Source of the DNA: Polaromonas sp.
GTDB lineage: Bacteria; Pseudomonadota; Gammaproteobacteria; Burkholderiales; Burkholderiaceae_C
DNA: 64,000 bases
Direction: 5' to 3'
NCBI RefSeq assembly: GCF_012927485.1
Contig: NZ_JABBPC010000004.1
Location: 1-64,000 of the forward strand
Shown here: piece by piece, positions 41,639 through 52,659 of the stretch
Position numbering within the stretch: position 1 is the stretch's first letter
Layout of the letters: each line of letters opens with the position of its first letter
The notes under the pieces: model-generated
What the model saw: only the letters and a program-made list of their open reading frames with translations
Told to the model about the DNA's origin: nothing
Database searches by the model: none
Position numbers and translations under genes: made by a program

Positions 41639-43644
41639 TGAGTTTGGCGTTTGCAGTGGAAGAGGCGTTTGCGCCGGGTGGCGTTTTATCCCGTGCCTCG
41701 GAGTATTTTGTTCCGCGTCCCGGTCAGACCGAGATGGCTTTAGCTGTGACGCGGGCGATAGAAGGCGCCTATCCGCTCGTAGTGGAAGCCAGTACCGGTG
41801 TGGGAAAAACGTTTTCTTACCTGGTCCCTGCCTTGTTGAGCGGTGAGCGGGTTTTACTGTCGACCGCGACCAAAGCCTTGCAGGATCAACTGTTCGGCCG
41901 CGATTTACCTAACTTGGTGAAGGCGTTTGGGCTGCCGGTGCGTACGGCGTTACTCAAAGGGCGGGCAAGCTATTTGTGTCTGCACCGCATGGAAATGGCT
42001 CGCCAGGAGACATCACTGCCTGATGGCGTTCCAATGCGTGCGCTGGCAAGCGTTGAAAAGTGGTCCCAACTGACACGGACTGGTGATTTGGCAGAACTCC
42101 CTGGGTTGGATGAGCGCTCACCGGTAATTCCCTTGGTGACCTCTACTCGGGAAAATTGCTTGGGTGCACAATGCCCGCGTTTCCGGGTTTGTCATGTCAA
42201 CCTTGCTCGCAGGGAGGCCATGGCAGCGGATGTGGTGGTGGTCAACCACCATCTGTTTTTTGCCGATCTTGCGGTACGCGAGTCTGGCGTGGCCGAATTG
42301 CTGCCTTCGGTACGCATTGCGATATTTGATGAAGCGCACCAGTTGAATGAAATTGGGGTGCAATTTTTAGGGCGAAATCTCACAACCGGCCAGCTACTGG
42401 ATTTTTCCCGCGACTTGTTGGCGGCCGGTCTGCAACTGGCTCGCGGGCTGGTAGATTGGCAAACAGTCGTTGCGGCTACCGAGCTGGCAGCCCGCGAGTT
42501 GCGCTTGTGTGCGGGCAAGCAGTTGCCGGGCACCAAACTGCGCTGGACCGACGAAGGGCCTGAGGGCCTGAATGCCAAGGTCTGGAATCAAGCACTGGAA
42601 GCGGTCCATGCGTCCTGCCTACAGGCGGGTGTGGCGCTGGACACGGTCACGGAGCTCGCGCCTGACTTTGTCCGACTGCATGAGCGTGCCACTGAATTGG
42701 CAGAGCGGGCTAAAAGTTTTGTTGATGCCTGCGAGCCGGGTTGTGTGCGCTGGATTGACGTGGGAAGCCAGTTGCGGCTGATCGAGTCACCGCTGGATAT
42801 TTCGAGGGCGGTAAAGAGTAAGGTGCTGGGCGCCGCGGGAGGTGCCGAAAAATCCTGGATATTTACCTCGGCAACGCTCGGCGACGATCCGAAGCTCACG
42901 TGGTTTACCCAGCCCTGCGGATTGGCAGAGGCTGAAGTGCTGCGGGTTGGTAGCCCCTTTGACTATGAACGCCAAGCTGCTGTGTATATTCCACACAACT
43001 TCCCGAAACCCAGCGACCCTTCGCATAGCGCAAAGGTTGCGGCGTCGGCGGTGATCTGGTCGCGGCAATTGGGGGGGCGCACGATGGTGCTGACCACCAC
43101 GCTACGGGCACTGCGAGCAATTGGGGAAGCGCTTCAGACCGCTTTCGAGCGCTCGGGCGAGCTGGAGGTCCTGGTTCAGGGAAGTATGCCCAAACGGGTT
43201 TTGATTGACCGCTTTCGGGAAGGAAACAGCAAAGGGGACCGGGCTTGCATATTGGTTGCGTCGGCATCGTTTTGGGAAGGTATCGACGTGCCTGGCGATG
43301 CGCTTCAGTTGGTCATCATCGACAAACTGCCTTTTCCTCCGCCTAACGAACCTTTAGCCGAAGCCCGCTCGAAAATGCTTGAATCACAGGGGCGCAGTGC
43401 GTTCAACGACTATTTTTTGCCTGAAGCAGCTGTGGCACTGAAACAAGGGGCGGGGCGTCTCATACGCAGGGAAACCGATCAGGGGATCTTGGTTGTCTGT
43501 GACAGCCGTTTGATTTCCATGGGTTACGGGCGGCGTCTGTTAAGAGCACTTCCCCCGATGCAAAGGCTGACATCGGAGCAAGAATTGCTGGACAAGCTCG
43601 CTAGTTTCACCAAAACTTGTACCACGGCTTGTCCACGGACTTGA
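41638..43644 (+). CDS. DinG/YoaA-family ATP-dependent DNA helicase
   Basis: This 668-residue XPD-like superfamily 2 helicase has Walker A EASTGVGKTFSYL near residue 53, cysteines for a 4Fe-4S cluster (YLCLH near 119, then NCLGAQCPRFRVCH near 180), the DEAH box IAIFDEAHQL near 230, and motif VI GAGRLIRRETDQG near 600. YoaA and DinG unwind DNA forks and R-loops and respond to damage. Length and text are closer to YoaA. The last 38 bases overlap the convergent bamD gene. Confidence 0.9.
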   Translation: MSLAFAVEEAFAPGGVLSRASEYFVPRPGQTEMALAVTRAIEGAYPLVVEASTGVGKTFSYLVPALLSGERVLLSTATKALQDQLFGRDLPNLVKAFGLPVRTALLKGRASYLCLHRMEMARQETSLPDGVPMRALASVEKWSQLTRTGDLAELPGLDERSPVIPLVTSTRENCLGAQCPRFRVCHVNLARREAMAADVVVVNHHLFFADLAVRESGVAELLPSVRIAIFDEAHQLNEIGVQFLGRNLTTGQLLDFSRDLLAAGLQLARGLVDWQTVVAATELAARELRLCAGKQLPGTKLRWTDEGPEGLNAKVWNQALEAVHASCLQAGVALDTVTELAPDFVRLHERATELAERAKSFVDACEPGCVRWIDVGSQLRLIESPLDISRAVKSKVLGAAGGAEKSWIFTSATLGDDPKLTWFTQPCGLAEAEVLRVGSPFDYERQAAVYIPHNFPKPSDPSHSAKVAASAVIWSRQLGGRTMVLTTTLRALRAIGEALQTAFERSGELEVLVQGSMPKRVLIDRFREGNSKGDRACILVASASFWEGIDVPGDALQLVIIDKLPFPPPNEPLAEARSKMLESQGRSAFNDYFLPEAAVALKQGAGRLIRRETDQGILVVCDSRLISMGYGRRLLRALPPMQRLTSEQELLDKLASFTKTCTTACPRT

Positions 43645-44431
43645 AGCCCGCGCTCAAGAACTGGCTTTGAGGATAGGTTTTTTCCATGATGCGACGGGTG
43701 TCATCTCGTAATTCAATCATGCCCAGCGCGTCGTAGGATTTATAAAGAATAAAGGTGGCCTCTTCCAGTGCTGGAACGTCGCGATAGTCAGAAATCGCAC
43801 TTTGAGCACGATTAATAGCGGCAATATAGGCTCCGCGGGAATAGTAATATCTAGCAACGTGAACCTCGGATTGGGCTAAGGAATTCACGATGTAGGTCAT
43901 GCGCAAGCGCGAGTCCGCTGCGTAGCGTGAATCCGGAAAGCGGGTCGATAGTTCCTTGAACGATTCGAACGATTCCTTCGCCGATTTTTGGTCGCGTTCA
44001 GACAAATCCTGCCGTGAAATGAAGCCGAAAATACCAAGGTTGTCGTTGAAGTTCACCAAACCTTTAAGGTACAGCGCGTAATCCATAGCGGGACTGGCGG
44101 GGTGAAGTTTCATAAACCGATCTAGCGTTGCCGCGGCCTGGGCCTGTTCTCCGCCTTTATACTGGGCATACGCTTTGTCGATCTGAGCTTGTTGGGCCAG
44201 CGGGGTTCCGGCTGCTCGTCCCTCCAATTTCTCATAAAGAGGAATCGCCTTGTCGTAGGCACCGGAGTCCGCTTCATCTTTGGCTTCCGAGTAAATCTTT
44301 TTCGGACTCCAAGTGGCGGTGCGATCCGGGGCTGGGGTAGTCGAGCAGCCTGCGATTACAAAAGACAATGCAAAAACGGCTGCAGCGGGCAGTACTGCCT
44401 TGAGGCCTACCGATAATTTAGTGAAAAACAT
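43607..44431 (-). CDS. bamD: Outer membrane protein assembly factor BamD
   Basis: This 274-residue lipoprotein has a lipobox in FALSFVIAGCS (Cys29) and TPR repeats from about residue 45. SAKESFESFKELSTRFPDSRYAADSRLRM is the conserved BamD segment. BamD is an essential part of the BAM complex that folds outer-membrane proteins. GAAGG lies 10 bases before the ATG. The rluD start is only 17 bases away on the other strand, so the two promoters must lie inside each other's coding sequence. Confidence 0.94.
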   Translation of the reverse strand: MFFTKLSVGLKAVLPAAAVFALSFVIAGCSTTPAPDRTATWSPKKIYSEAKDEADSGAYDKAIPLYEKLEGRAAGTPLAQQAQIDKAYAQYKGGEQAQAAATLDRFMKLHPASPAMDYALYLKGLVNFNDNLGIFGFISRQDLSERDQKSAKESFESFKELSTRFPDSRYAADSRLRMTYIVNSLAQSEVHVARYYYSRGAYIAAINRAQSAISDYRDVPALEEATFILYKSYDALGMIELRDDTRRIMEKTYPQSQFLSAGFKSVDKPWYKFW

Positions 44432-44448
44432 TGCAATCGACCTTCTTG

Positions 44449-45483
44449 ATGACTGATTCTGTACAAAGCAAATTGATTATATCGGGCGCTGTTGCCGCTG
44501 AAGGACAGCAATATGACGCTCCGGAGGACGCGGAGAGCACTGCGGAAATGGAGATCCGTCAGGTGACGGTTCCTGTTGCGAGCCACGGCAGCCGTTTGGA
44601 CCGTACGTTGGCTGCTATTGTGCCTGAGTTCTCCCGCAATTATCTTCAGCAATTGATAGAGGCAGGGGTGGTGCGGGTGGGTGGCCTGACGGTGACTAAA
44701 ACGGCCGCCAGGGTGAAGGCTGGGGATGAGCTGAGTATCGAGTTGCGGCCTACGCCGCAAAGTCAAGCCTTCCGGCCTGAATCCATGGCGCTGGAAATTG
44801 TGTTTGAAGACCCCTACTTGTTGGTGATCAACAAGCCTGCCGGGCTTGTGGTGCATCCCGCGCCTGGAAACTGGAGCGGAACTTTGCTCAACGGATTGTT
44901 GGCATATGACCCCTCTTCGTCCTTTTTACCTCGTGCGGGCATCGTCCATCGTCTGGACAAAGACACCAGCGGGTTAATGGTGGTCGCCCGCCAGAGAACC
45001 GCGATGGACCAGCTGGTAGGCTTGATTGCGGCCCGTAACGTCAGACGGGAATACATTGCACTGGCCCATGGCGCATGGCAGGGGGCAAGATGCTGCCAGG
45101 TGGATGCACCGATTGGGCGAGATCCCCGCAATCGCTTGCGCATGGCGGTGGTTGATCTTGAAAGGAATTCCGGCAAGTCGGCCTCCACGGAGCTATCGTT
45201 GCTTCAAAATGGAGAACGGTACTGCCTGGTGAAGTGCAAGTTACACACCGGGCGGACCCATCAAATCCGGGTTCACATGGCTTTTCTTGGCCATCCCTTG
45301 GTCTCGGATGAACTCTATGGGGGGTCGGTTGTAGCTAATCTGCACCGCCAAGCGCTGCACGCATGCAAGCTGGCGTTTCAGCACCCCGTCACGGGCGCCC
45401 TGATGGAATTCAGATCAGCGCCGCCCCCAGACTTGCAGGCTGCCATCGCGGATTTAGGGCTGATATACAATCAAATTTCGTAG
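44449..45483 (+). CDS. rluD: 23S rRNA pseudouridine synthase RluD
   Basis: The 344 residues show an N-terminal S4 domain ([30 protein letters not shown]) and the RluA-type catalytic domain with [16 protein letters not shown], whose aspartate is the nucleophile. RluD makes the pseudouridines of helix 69 of 23S rRNA. I use ATG 44449. A later ATG at 44548, before IRQVTVPV, would remove the variable N-terminus, and an in-frame TTG at 44431 is also possible. Divergent rluD/bamD is a common arrangement. Confidence 0.92.
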   Translation: MTDSVQSKLIISGAVAAEGQQYDAPEDAESTAEMEIRQVTVPVASHGSRLDRTLAAIVPEFSRNYLQQLIEAGVVRVGGLTVTKTAARVKAGDELSIELRPTPQSQAFRPESMALEIVFEDPYLLVINKPAGLVVHPAPGNWSGTLLNGLLAYDPSSSFLPRAGIVHRLDKDTSGLMVVARQRTAMDQLVGLIAARNVRREYIALAHGAWQGARCCQVDAPIGRDPRNRLRMAVVDLERNSGKSASTELSLLQNGERYCLVKCKLHTGRTHQIRVHMAFLGHPLVSDELYGGSVVANLHRQALHACKLAFQHPVTGALMEFRSAPPPDLQAAIADLGLIYNQIS

Positions 45484-45583
45484 TTTTCAGCTACCAGCAC
45501 ATCGCGCCCCTGACGAGGAGACCGCGCCTGAATGCAATGCGCGGACAAGCATTTCCCCGCTTTTTTTCGGAACGATCACAATC

Positions 45584-46309
45584 ATGAATACGATGGATGC
45601 AAAGCGCGTCCTCGAAACAGCACTTATTTGCGCGCAGCAACCGCTGCCTTTGCGTGAGATGGGTGTCTTGTTTAACGGGGTACTCAACGCCGACAGCCTG
45701 AAACTAGTGCTGGAAGACCTTCAAAACGATTGGTCGGGACGCGGCGTGGAACTGGTTCAAGTGGCGTCGGGCTGGCGCTTTCAAAGTCGGCCGCAAATGC
45801 GTGAGTACCTGGACCGACTGCATCCGGAAAAACCTCCACGCTACAGTCGGGCAACCCTGGAAACGCTCTCAATCATTGTTTACCGCCAGCCCGTGACGCG
45901 CGGCGACATGGAGGATATTCGCGGCGTCACGATCAATAGCATGCTTCTCAAGCAGTTGGAAGATCGCGGATGGGTTGAGGTAATTGGTCACCGGGAAACC
46001 GTAGGCAGGCCTGGACTCTATGCCACGACCAAGCAGTTCCTAGATGATATGGGCGTCGAATCGCTGGCTCAGCTTCCCGCCATGGACAGCACCTCGGGGC
46101 AGGTTTCAATGCTTGAACAAATCGAGTTTAATATTTCAGAACCCGCACCGATCCCATCCGTGAGTCTGGACGCCTCCTTGAAGGTCACCGACGACGAAAC
46201 CGCTAGGCTGAAATTGAATCCTGAAAATCAGGTGGCCTCAGCGCTCACTACCAGCAACAGTCCAGAAGCCGAGCCTTGTACGCAGGACGCCGGCGATTCT
46301 CACGCATGA
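45584..46309 (+). CDS. scpB: Segregation and condensation protein B
   Basis: This 241-residue kleisin-associated winged-helix protein of the SMC-ScpAB complex is marked by [34 protein letters not shown] and [18 protein letters not shown]. It has two winged-helix repeats in the first 170 residues and a variable tail. It is placed just upstream of rluB, as in most Burkholderiales and many other bacteria; scpA is not next to it in this window. Confidence 0.92.
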   Translation: MNTMDAKRVLETALICAQQPLPLREMGVLFNGVLNADSLKLVLEDLQNDWSGRGVELVQVASGWRFQSRPQMREYLDRLHPEKPPRYSRATLETLSIIVYRQPVTRGDMEDIRGVTINSMLLKQLEDRGWVEVIGHRETVGRPGLYATTKQFLDDMGVESLAQLPAMDSTSGQVSMLEQIEFNISEPAPIPSVSLDASLKVTDDETARLKLNPENQVASALTTSNSPEAEPCTQDAGDSHA

Positions 46310-46319
46310 ATGTAAAAGT

Positions 46320-47891
46320 ATGAACCAACAAGACCATCCCGAGTCCGCAATTCCGGCCCCCTCCGAGCAAGATGGAAGTAGCGCTGTAGTGCCGCAATGT
46401 TCGACACAAGGCGCTCCTGATTCAATAGCTCCCGGCAAGCTGAAAAGTTCTTCGACGCCACAACCCTCGACCCAGCCACGCGTGTCGACGTCTTCACCAA
46501 CCACGATCCGGTTTGAAGACGTGGTAACCGGTCAATTTGACGCGGATGAAGACAATGAGGGTCTTGATTTGCCGAAACGGGTATTGTTGCCGCAGCCGGA
46601 GACGCCGAAGCTGCATAAAGTATTGGCGCAGGCTGGTCTGGGTTCCCGGCTAGAAATGGAGCAGTTAATTCTTGAGGGACGAATTTCGGTCAATTCCGAG
46701 CCGGCCCACATCGGGCAGCGCATTCAGTTCGGCGATACCGTCAAGGTCAATGGCAAGCCCGTTCGAGTTCGGATTGATCCGCCGCCGCCTCGCATCATTG
46801 CTTATCACAAGCCAGCAGGAGAGGTGGTCACGCACGACGATCCCCAGAATCGACCGACCGTGTTCCGGCGGCTGCCAAAACTGTTTCAGGGCAAATGGCA
46901 GTCCGTGGGTCGTCTTGACCTGAATACCGAGGGCTTGCTACTTTTGACCAACTCGGGTGAGTTGGCCAATAAGTTGATGCATCCCCGCTTCGGCTTGGAG
47001 CGGGAGTATGCCGTGCGTGTATTGGGCGCGCTGAATAACGAGGAAAAAAAACGTCTGCTTGACGGCGTGACGCTTGACGACGGCGTGGCAAATTTCGGCT
47101 CGATTGAGGCGGGTGGCGGCGAGGGTGCTAATTGCTGGTATCGGGTGACAATTTCTGAAGGTCGTAATCGCGAGGTCAGGCGAATGTTTGAAGCCGTGGG
47201 TCATGCAGTCAGCCGACTGATTCGGATCCGGTACGGGGCGATGCTTTTGCCGCGCGGCCTGAAGCGTGGCGCGTTTGTCGAACTGGACGAGCGTGATATT
47301 TGGTCTTTGACCAACGCGGTGACGCGTTCCGAAGCTCGCCCCGATCCCCGGGATGCCACAAAAAATCGAGTACATCGGTCGAATGAGGGGGGTGATGAGC
47401 ATCGCGGAGGCCCGAGCCCTCGCAGAAATGAACTTTCGCGCGGCGCCCGCGGCGGGCGTTCAATCAACAATGCGGGCTATCCCAATGAATTGCCGCAAGC
47501 CGGGATCGAACAGGATCCGAATGATTTGCAGCCCCCTATTAAACGGACTGACTCTGCGCCTGGAAGCGACAGGCGGCGCGGTGGGAAAGGCCGCAGCCAG
47601 AGCGGTAATTTCAACCCGGGCCCTCGGTCTGGGCAACCGGCGCCCACCGGTGGCTTGCCTCGGCAAAAGCGGCGCGATGATTGGGGCGACAAAAGTAGCG
47701 GCGGCGCGCAGCCCGATCCCATGAAAACGTCGTTTGGCTATATTGGTGCAGATACTTTCACCCGTCAGCGACAAGACCAGGGGCAGCGGCGCAGTGGAGG
47801 TGGTGGCAATGCTGGCGACATGGGTGGCGGTGGTGGTCAGCGCCGCGGGGGCCCCAACCGTGGCGGTGGAAACCGAGGTGGAAATCGTTGA
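46320..47891 (+). CDS. rluB: 23S rRNA pseudouridine synthase B with long RGG-type tail
   Basis: This 523-residue RsuA-family enzyme pseudouridylates U2605 of 23S rRNA. The N-terminal 90 residues are low-complexity. The S4 domain (KVLAQAGLGSRLEMEQLILEGRI) is near 100, and the catalytic GRLDLNTEGLLLLTN is near 200. After about residue 345 the protein is a long charged, glycine- and arginine-rich stretch (RGG-like, e.g. QRRGGPNRGGGNRGGNR at the end), much longer than in E. coli RluB. This tail is likely disordered and RNA-binding. Confidence 0.92.
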   Translation: MNQQDHPESAIPAPSEQDGSSAVVPQCSTQGAPDSIAPGKLKSSSTPQPSTQPRVSTSSPTTIRFEDVVTGQFDADEDNEGLDLPKRVLLPQPETPKLHKVLAQAGLGSRLEMEQLILEGRISVNSEPAHIGQRIQFGDTVKVNGKPVRVRIDPPPPRIIAYHKPAGEVVTHDDPQNRPTVFRRLPKLFQGKWQSVGRLDLNTEGLLLLTNSGELANKLMHPRFGLEREYAVRVLGALNNEEKKRLLDGVTLDDGVANFGSIEAGGGEGANCWYRVTISEGRNREVRRMFEAVGHAVSRLIRIRYGAMLLPRGLKRGAFVELDERDIWSLTNAVTRSEARPDPRDATKNRVHRSNEGGDEHRGGPSPRRNELSRGARGGRSINNAGYPNELPQAGIEQDPNDLQPPIKRTDSAPGSDRRRGGKGRSQSGNFNPGPRSGQPAPTGGLPRQKRRDDWGDKSSGGAQPDPMKTSFGYIGADTFTRQRQDQGQRRSGGGGNAGDMGGGGGQRRGGPNRGGGNRGGNR

Positions 47892-48006
47892 GCCCGCTGA
47901 TGTAATCCATTTGTGAAGTTCATCCGAATGCGCCTTTCCACAGGTTAAAATCAAAAGCTTTATTCAATTTTTGAATATTTTGAAAATCTAAGGTTAAGGA
48001 AAACAC

Positions 48007-48432
48007 ATGGCGATCGAACGCACTCTCTCCATCATCAAGCCTGACGCGGTAGCAAAAAACGTGATCGGCAAAATCTATGCACGTTTTGAAGCTGCAGGGC
48101 TCCAAGTGATTGCCGCCAAAATGGTTCATTTATCGCGGGGCGAAGCCGAAGCGTTTTATGCCGTGCACAAAGAGCGTCCCTTCTACAAGGACTTGGTCTC
48201 GTTCATGATTTCCGGCCCTGTAATGATCCAGGCATTGGAAGGTGAGGGCGCTGTCTTGAAGAATCGCGACCTGATGGGCGCTACCGACCCAAAGAAGGCT
48301 GATGCGGGAACCATTCGTGCCGATTTCGCTGACAGCATCGATGCCAATGCTGTGCATGGCTCTGACGCTGTCGAAACTGCAAAGGAAGAAATCGCATTCT
48401 TCTTTGCTGGCATGAACGTCTACTCGCGCTAA
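48007..48432 (+). CDS. ndk: Nucleoside diphosphate kinase
   Basis: This 141-residue housekeeping enzyme moves the terminal phosphate between nucleoside triphosphates and diphosphates through a phosphohistidine. The opening [17 protein letters not shown] and the active-site [16 protein letters not shown] (His117) are canonical. AAGGA lies 6 bases before the ATG. rlmN follows, the common ndk-rlmN order. Confidence 0.96.
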   Translation: MAIERTLSIIKPDAVAKNVIGKIYARFEAAGLQVIAAKMVHLSRGEAEAFYAVHKERPFYKDLVSFMISGPVMIQALEGEGAVLKNRDLMGATDPKKADAGTIRADFADSIDANAVHGSDAVETAKEEIAFFFAGMNVYSR

Positions 48433-48512
48433 ACCGTGTTCATCCCCATGCTTTGCTTCCCCTTCCTAGGGACGTCACTTGTCTGGGGCGGCCCCTTTAC
48501 CTGCGCACTGCG

Positions 48513-49661
48513 ATGACAACCAACCTTCTTGATTTCGATCTGGAAGGTCTGGCCGCGTTTTGTGAGCAACACGGAGAAAGGCGATTTCGTGCCACGCAGC
48601 TTTTCCGTTGGATACATCAAAAAGGGGCGTCAGAATTTGCGCAGATGACAGACTTGGCAAAGTCTTTGCGGGAAAAACTAGCAGGGTCGGCTCACATCCA
48701 GTGTCCCAAGGTGGTGTCCCGTCACGACTCGATTGACGGCACCGTCAAATGGTTATTTGACGTGGGGGGGGGAGATGTTATTGAAACCGTCTTCATCCCT
48801 GAAGCTGATCGTGGAACCCTCTGCATTTCATCTCAGGCAGGGTGTGCCGTAGGTTGCCGGTTTTGTTCAACCGGGCACCAGGGGTTCAGCCGGAATCTCA
48901 CCACTGGTGAAATCGTTTCCCAATTGTGGTTCGCGGAGCATTTCCTGCGTCAGCATCTACACAAGAAAGAGCGCGTTATTTCCAACGTGGTGATGATGGG
49001 CATGGGCGAACCCTTGCAGAACTACTCGCAGTTGCTGCCCGCGTTAAAAGTCATGCTGGACGACCATGGGTATGGACTGTCGCGTCGTCGGGTAACCGTG
49101 TCGACCTCTGGCGTGGTACCGATGATTGACCGGCTGGCCAAAGAATGCCCGGTGGCACTCGCTGTATCGCTGCATGCGCCGCAGGATGCGCTCCGAGACA
49201 ACTTGGTCCCCCTGAATAAAAAATATCCTATCGCCGAGCTGTTGGAAGCCTGTATCCGCTACCAGGCGTCCGCTCCGCGCGACTTCATTACGTTTGAATA
49301 CTGCATGCTTGAAGGGGTTAATGATCAGCCTGAGCACGCACGTCAACTTGTCACCTTGATGCAAACGTACGCTGCCCGCGGCCTGTCGTGCAAATTCAAC
49401 TTGATTCCATTCAATCCGTTCACGTCTTCTGGCCTGAGATGTTCCAAGATGCCGCAGATCGCATTATTCGCAAAGATTCTGTTGGATGCGGGCATTATTA
49501 CAACCGTCCGTAAAACTCGTGGCGATGACATTGACGCGGCCTGCGGGCAGCTGGCTGGTGACGTTCAAGACCGGACCGGTGTAGATCAGCGCATGGCCGC
49601 TCAGCGGCAAGGAATGCTCGAAGGCATCAAGGTGGTTGTTGTCAAGGGGATGAAGGCATGA
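48513..49661 (+). CDS. rlmN: Dual-specificity RNA methyltransferase RlmN
   Basis: This 382-residue radical-SAM enzyme methylates C2 of A2503 in 23S rRNA and A37 of some tRNAs. The radical-SAM cluster motif is CAVGCRFC (Cys111, Cys115, Cys118), and the C-terminal catalytic cysteine lies in [12 protein letters not shown]. Start ATG 48513 gives the usual [16 protein letters not shown]; an earlier in-frame start at 48453 adds 20 unlikely residues. Its stop overlaps the pilF start by 4 bases. Confidence 0.95.
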   Translation: MTTNLLDFDLEGLAAFCEQHGERRFRATQLFRWIHQKGASEFAQMTDLAKSLREKLAGSAHIQCPKVVSRHDSIDGTVKWLFDVGGGDVIETVFIPEADRGTLCISSQAGCAVGCRFCSTGHQGFSRNLTTGEIVSQLWFAEHFLRQHLHKKERVISNVVMMGMGEPLQNYSQLLPALKVMLDDHGYGLSRRRVTVSTSGVVPMIDRLAKECPVALAVSLHAPQDALRDNLVPLNKKYPIAELLEACIRYQASAPRDFITFEYCMLEGVNDQPEHARQLVTLMQTYAARGLSCKFNLIPFNPFTSSGLRCSKMPQIALFAKILLDAGIITTVRKTRGDDIDAACGQLAGDVQDRTGVDQRMAAQRQGMLEGIKVVVVKGMKA

Positions 49662-50467
49662 GATTTTTCACCAATGCAATCTGGATGTCGGCGTGTTGGG
49701 GTGCGTTTTTGCTGCAAGGGTGTGCTAACCACCAAATTGGTCCCGGGGTATCCGGAAATGGAAATGACATAGTCACTCAATCCGATGAACCCGAACAACG
49801 CCGGCGCGCCCGGCTGCGCCTCGAACTTGCAAGCGGATATTTCGAACAGGGTCAGATCAATGTTGCGCTCGATGAAGTCAAACAATCGCTGGTGATCGAT
49901 CCGACTTTTGTAGACGCTTTAAACCTGCGCGGTCTGGTGTACATGCGGCTTAACGATACGCCTCTTGCAGAAGACAGTTTTCGCAAGGCGCTTGCGTTGA
50001 ACCCGCGTGATGCAGATGTGGCGCACAACTATGGATGGTTCCTGTGCCAGCAAGCCCGGTACAACGATTCCTTTAAGTTCTTTGCTCAAGCGGCCGCCAA
50101 TCCAACTTACAGCGGTAAGGCCAAAACGCTTATGACTCAGGGAGTGTGCCAAGTTCGTGCGGGACAGCGCTCCGAGGCGGAACAAAGTTTGATGCGCTCA
50201 TATGAACTTGATGCAGGCAACCCGGTCACCGGGTATAACTTGGCCAATCTTCTCTATGAGCGCGGAGAGTTGACGCGCGCACAGTTTTATATTCGTCGTT
50301 TGAATAATAGTGAATTAGCCAACGCTGAAACCCTCTGGCTCGGTATCAAGATTGAACGGAAGCTGAATAATCAGGATGCAGTGCTTCAGTTGGCCGATCA
50401 GTTGAAGAAACGGTTTGGACAATCTCCTGAGACTGCCTCCTACGAAAAAGGTTTGTTCAATGACTGA
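49658..50467 (+). CDS. pilF: Type IV pilus biogenesis/stability lipoprotein PilF (PilW)
   Basis: This 269-residue lipoprotein has a lipobox in FLLQGCANH (Cys22) and TPR repeats: [67 protein letters not shown]. In Pseudomonas and Neisseria it puts the secretin PilQ in the outer membrane. The position between rlmN and the RodZ-like gene is the standard one. Overlaps with both neighbours suggest one operon. Confidence 0.92.
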   Translation: MRFFTNAIWMSACWGAFLLQGCANHQIGPGVSGNGNDIVTQSDEPEQRRRARLRLELASGYFEQGQINVALDEVKQSLVIDPTFVDALNLRGLVYMRLNDTPLAEDSFRKALALNPRDADVAHNYGWFLCQQARYNDSFKFFAQAAANPTYSGKAKTLMTQGVCQVRAGQRSEAEQSLMRSYELDAGNPVTGYNLANLLYERGELTRAQFYIRRLNNSELANAETLWLGIKIERKLNNQDAVLQLADQLKKRFGQSPETASYEKGLFND

Positions 50468-51380
50468 CCTGAACCTACTACTTTCTGGAAACCTCGATGC
50501 GAATGTCGCCATTTCTGGCAACAGTATCAGCCAAAGTGAGAGTGCCCCGGAGCCGACCGCTGGCGCCTTGCTTCGTGCTGCAAGGGAGGCTGCAGGTGTG
50601 CACATCGCAGCGTTGGCAGCAGCACTCAAAGTCCCAGTAAAAAAACTGGAAGCGCTGGAGGACGACCGGTTCGACCTGTTGCTCGACACGGTTTTTGTGC
50701 GAGCGCTGGCCTCCAGCGTGTGTCGTACGCTCAAACTTGACCCGACTCAGGTGCTTCAGCGGCTGCCCTCAGCAAGGGCCATCCAACCGGACTACACGGC
50801 TGGCTGCATCAACACGCCGTTTCGCTCTCCGGGAGATGGTCGGGGGCCGGCTTTATTAATGCAGATTTCACGGCCCAGTGTGCTCGCCGGTCTGGCCTTG
50901 TTGTTGGGTGCACTGGTCTTGATTTTTCTACCCAACATCGAGCAGAACTTCGTGTCGAGCAGGCCGGGGTCGGACAGTGCGCTGGCAAAAAACGAGCCAG
51001 GTGATCCCGCGCCTGTAGCGGCTGCCAATGAAGCCGTTAAGGAGACGCCTGCCGCATCCACTGAACAGATTTCCCCGTCCAACTTGGTAGATTCAGTGGC
51101 AGCATCGAGCGACCCGATTTCACCGATTTTACGAACTGCACTCAATGGCATCGTGACATTCCGTGCAAAGGGTGAGTCCTGGATTGAGGTGACTGATGCG
51201 AAAGGGTCCGTTTTGCTTCGCCGTACATTGACCTCTGGTGAAACCGCTGGCGTATCCGGCGCATTGCCGTTGACCACCGTGGTCGGCAGAGCCGATGTCA
51301 TGCAAGTTCAAATACGCGGGCAGGCCTTTGATCTGACTGCAGTAGCCAGAGATAACGTGGCCCGATTCGAGGTGAAATAA
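50460..51380 (+). CDS. RodZ-like helix-turn-helix membrane protein
   Basis: This 306-residue bitopic membrane protein has a helix-turn-helix of the HTH_25 type near residues 35-105 ([38 protein letters not shown]), a single membrane segment near 140-160 ([17 protein letters not shown]), and a periplasmic DUF4115 beta domain at the end ([20 protein letters not shown]). RodZ links MreB to the cell wall machinery. ATG 50460 is preferred because it is the coupled start overlapping the pilF stop. Confidence 0.87.
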   Translation: MTDLNLLLSGNLDANVAISGNSISQSESAPEPTAGALLRAAREAAGVHIAALAAALKVPVKKLEALEDDRFDLLLDTVFVRALASSVCRTLKLDPTQVLQRLPSARAIQPDYTAGCINTPFRSPGDGRGPALLMQISRPSVLAGLALLLGALVLIFLPNIEQNFVSSRPGSDSALAKNEPGDPAPVAAANEAVKETPAASTEQISPSNLVDSVAASSDPISPILRTALNGIVTFRAKGESWIEVTDAKGSVLLRRTLTSGETAGVSGALPLTTVVGRADVMQVQIRGQAFDLTAVARDNVARFEVK

Positions 51381-52654
51381 TGCAACCCGGTCTTCCAATA
51401 GAGTCGGCTTTTCCGAAGAGTCGGCGTTCCCTACAAGCTCAAGTTGTCTGGGGCTCTCGCCTCGTGACTGTGGGCGGCGACGCGCCAGTACGTGTTCAGT
51501 CCATGACTAACACCGATACGGTGGATGCAATTGGCACGGCCATTCAAGTCAAAGAGCTTGCTTTGGCGGGCTCCGAAATGGTCCGTATTACAGTGAATAC
51601 GCCTGAGGCGGCCGAAGCCGTACCGCACATACGGGAGCAACTGGACCGCATGGGTATCGATGTGCCTTTGATTGGCGATTTTCACTACAACGGCCACCGC
51701 CTGCTAACCGATTACCCGGCTTGTGCCGAGGCGCTATCGAAATATCGTATCAATCCTGGCAATGTAGGCAAGGGCGACAAACGCGACACCCAGTTTGGTC
51801 AGATGATAGAAGCGGCCATGCGCTGGGATAAACCGGTTCGGATTGGGGTGAACTGGGGTAGTCTGGACCAGGAACTGCTAACCAGCCTTATGAACGACAA
51901 CAGTGCACGTGCTGCACCGTGGGACGCCAAACAGGTCATGTACGAGGCGCTGATTACTTCGGCGATTGAGTCCGCCGAGCTTGCTGAAAAGATGGGCATG
52001 AGTCGCAGCCAGATTATTTTGTCCTGCAAGGTCAGTGGCGTTCAGGACCTTATTTCCGTGTACCGGGGATTGGCAAAGCGCAGCGATCACGTCCTTCACC
52101 TTGGCCTAACCGAAGCCGGGATGGGTACCAAGGGAACGGTAGCCTCCGCAACAGCGCTATCGATTTTGCTCCAGGAAGGTATCGGAGACACCATTCGCGT
52201 CTCTTTGACCCCCCAGCCAGGGGAAGCGCGCACTCAAGAAGTTGTGATTGCTGCTGAAATTCTTCAGGCACTTGGCTTGCGAACTTTTGTACCCAGCGTG
52301 ACCGCCTGCCCCGGATGCGGGCGCACTACCAGCACCACGTTTCAGGAACTGACCAAGCAGATCGACGACTTTCTGCGGGCTCAGATGCCGGTTTGGCGTA
52401 AGCAATACCCGGGCGTCGAAGGGCTCAAAGTTGCTGTGATGGGCTGCATTGTGAACGGTCCTGGTGAAAGTAAGCATGCGGATATAGGCATCAGTTTGCC
52501 CGGTTCGGGCGAAGCACCGGCCGCGCCGGTGTTTATTGATGGCGAAAAAAGGCTGACCTTGCGCGGCGACAATATTTCGCAGCAGTTTCAAGTCATTGTT
52601 CAGAACTACATTGAAAAACGCTTTGGCACGAAAACAGCCATTGAAGTCGTTTAA
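51380..52654 (+). CDS. ispG: 4-hydroxy-3-methylbut-2-en-1-yl diphosphate synthase (flavodoxin)
   Basis: This 424-residue 4Fe-4S enzyme of the MEP isoprenoid pathway has [20 protein letters not shown] near the start, a TIM-barrel body, and the cluster cysteines in [10 protein letters not shown] (two), with a third in [12 protein letters not shown]. The ATG shares one base with the rodZ-like stop (TAATG). The product works just before IspH. hisS follows after 5 bases. Confidence 0.95.
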   Translation: MQPGLPIESAFPKSRRSLQAQVVWGSRLVTVGGDAPVRVQSMTNTDTVDAIGTAIQVKELALAGSEMVRITVNTPEAAEAVPHIREQLDRMGIDVPLIGDFHYNGHRLLTDYPACAEALSKYRINPGNVGKGDKRDTQFGQMIEAAMRWDKPVRIGVNWGSLDQELLTSLMNDNSARAAPWDAKQVMYEALITSAIESAELAEKMGMSRSQIILSCKVSGVQDLISVYRGLAKRSDHVLHLGLTEAGMGTKGTVASATALSILLQEGIGDTIRVSLTPQPGEARTQEVVIAAEILQALGLRTFVPSVTACPGCGRTTSTTFQELTKQIDDFLRAQMPVWRKQYPGVEGLKVAVMGCIVNGPGESKHADIGISLPGSGEAPAAPVFIDGEKRLTLRGDNISQQFQVIVQNYIEKRFGTKTAIEVV

Positions 52655-52659
52655 AACCC

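Noticed and set aside
45522-45544. CCGCGC/GCGCGG hairpin between rluD and scpB as a terminator
   Set aside because: The loop is long and no U tract follows directly; it is probably chance pairing in GC-rich DNA.
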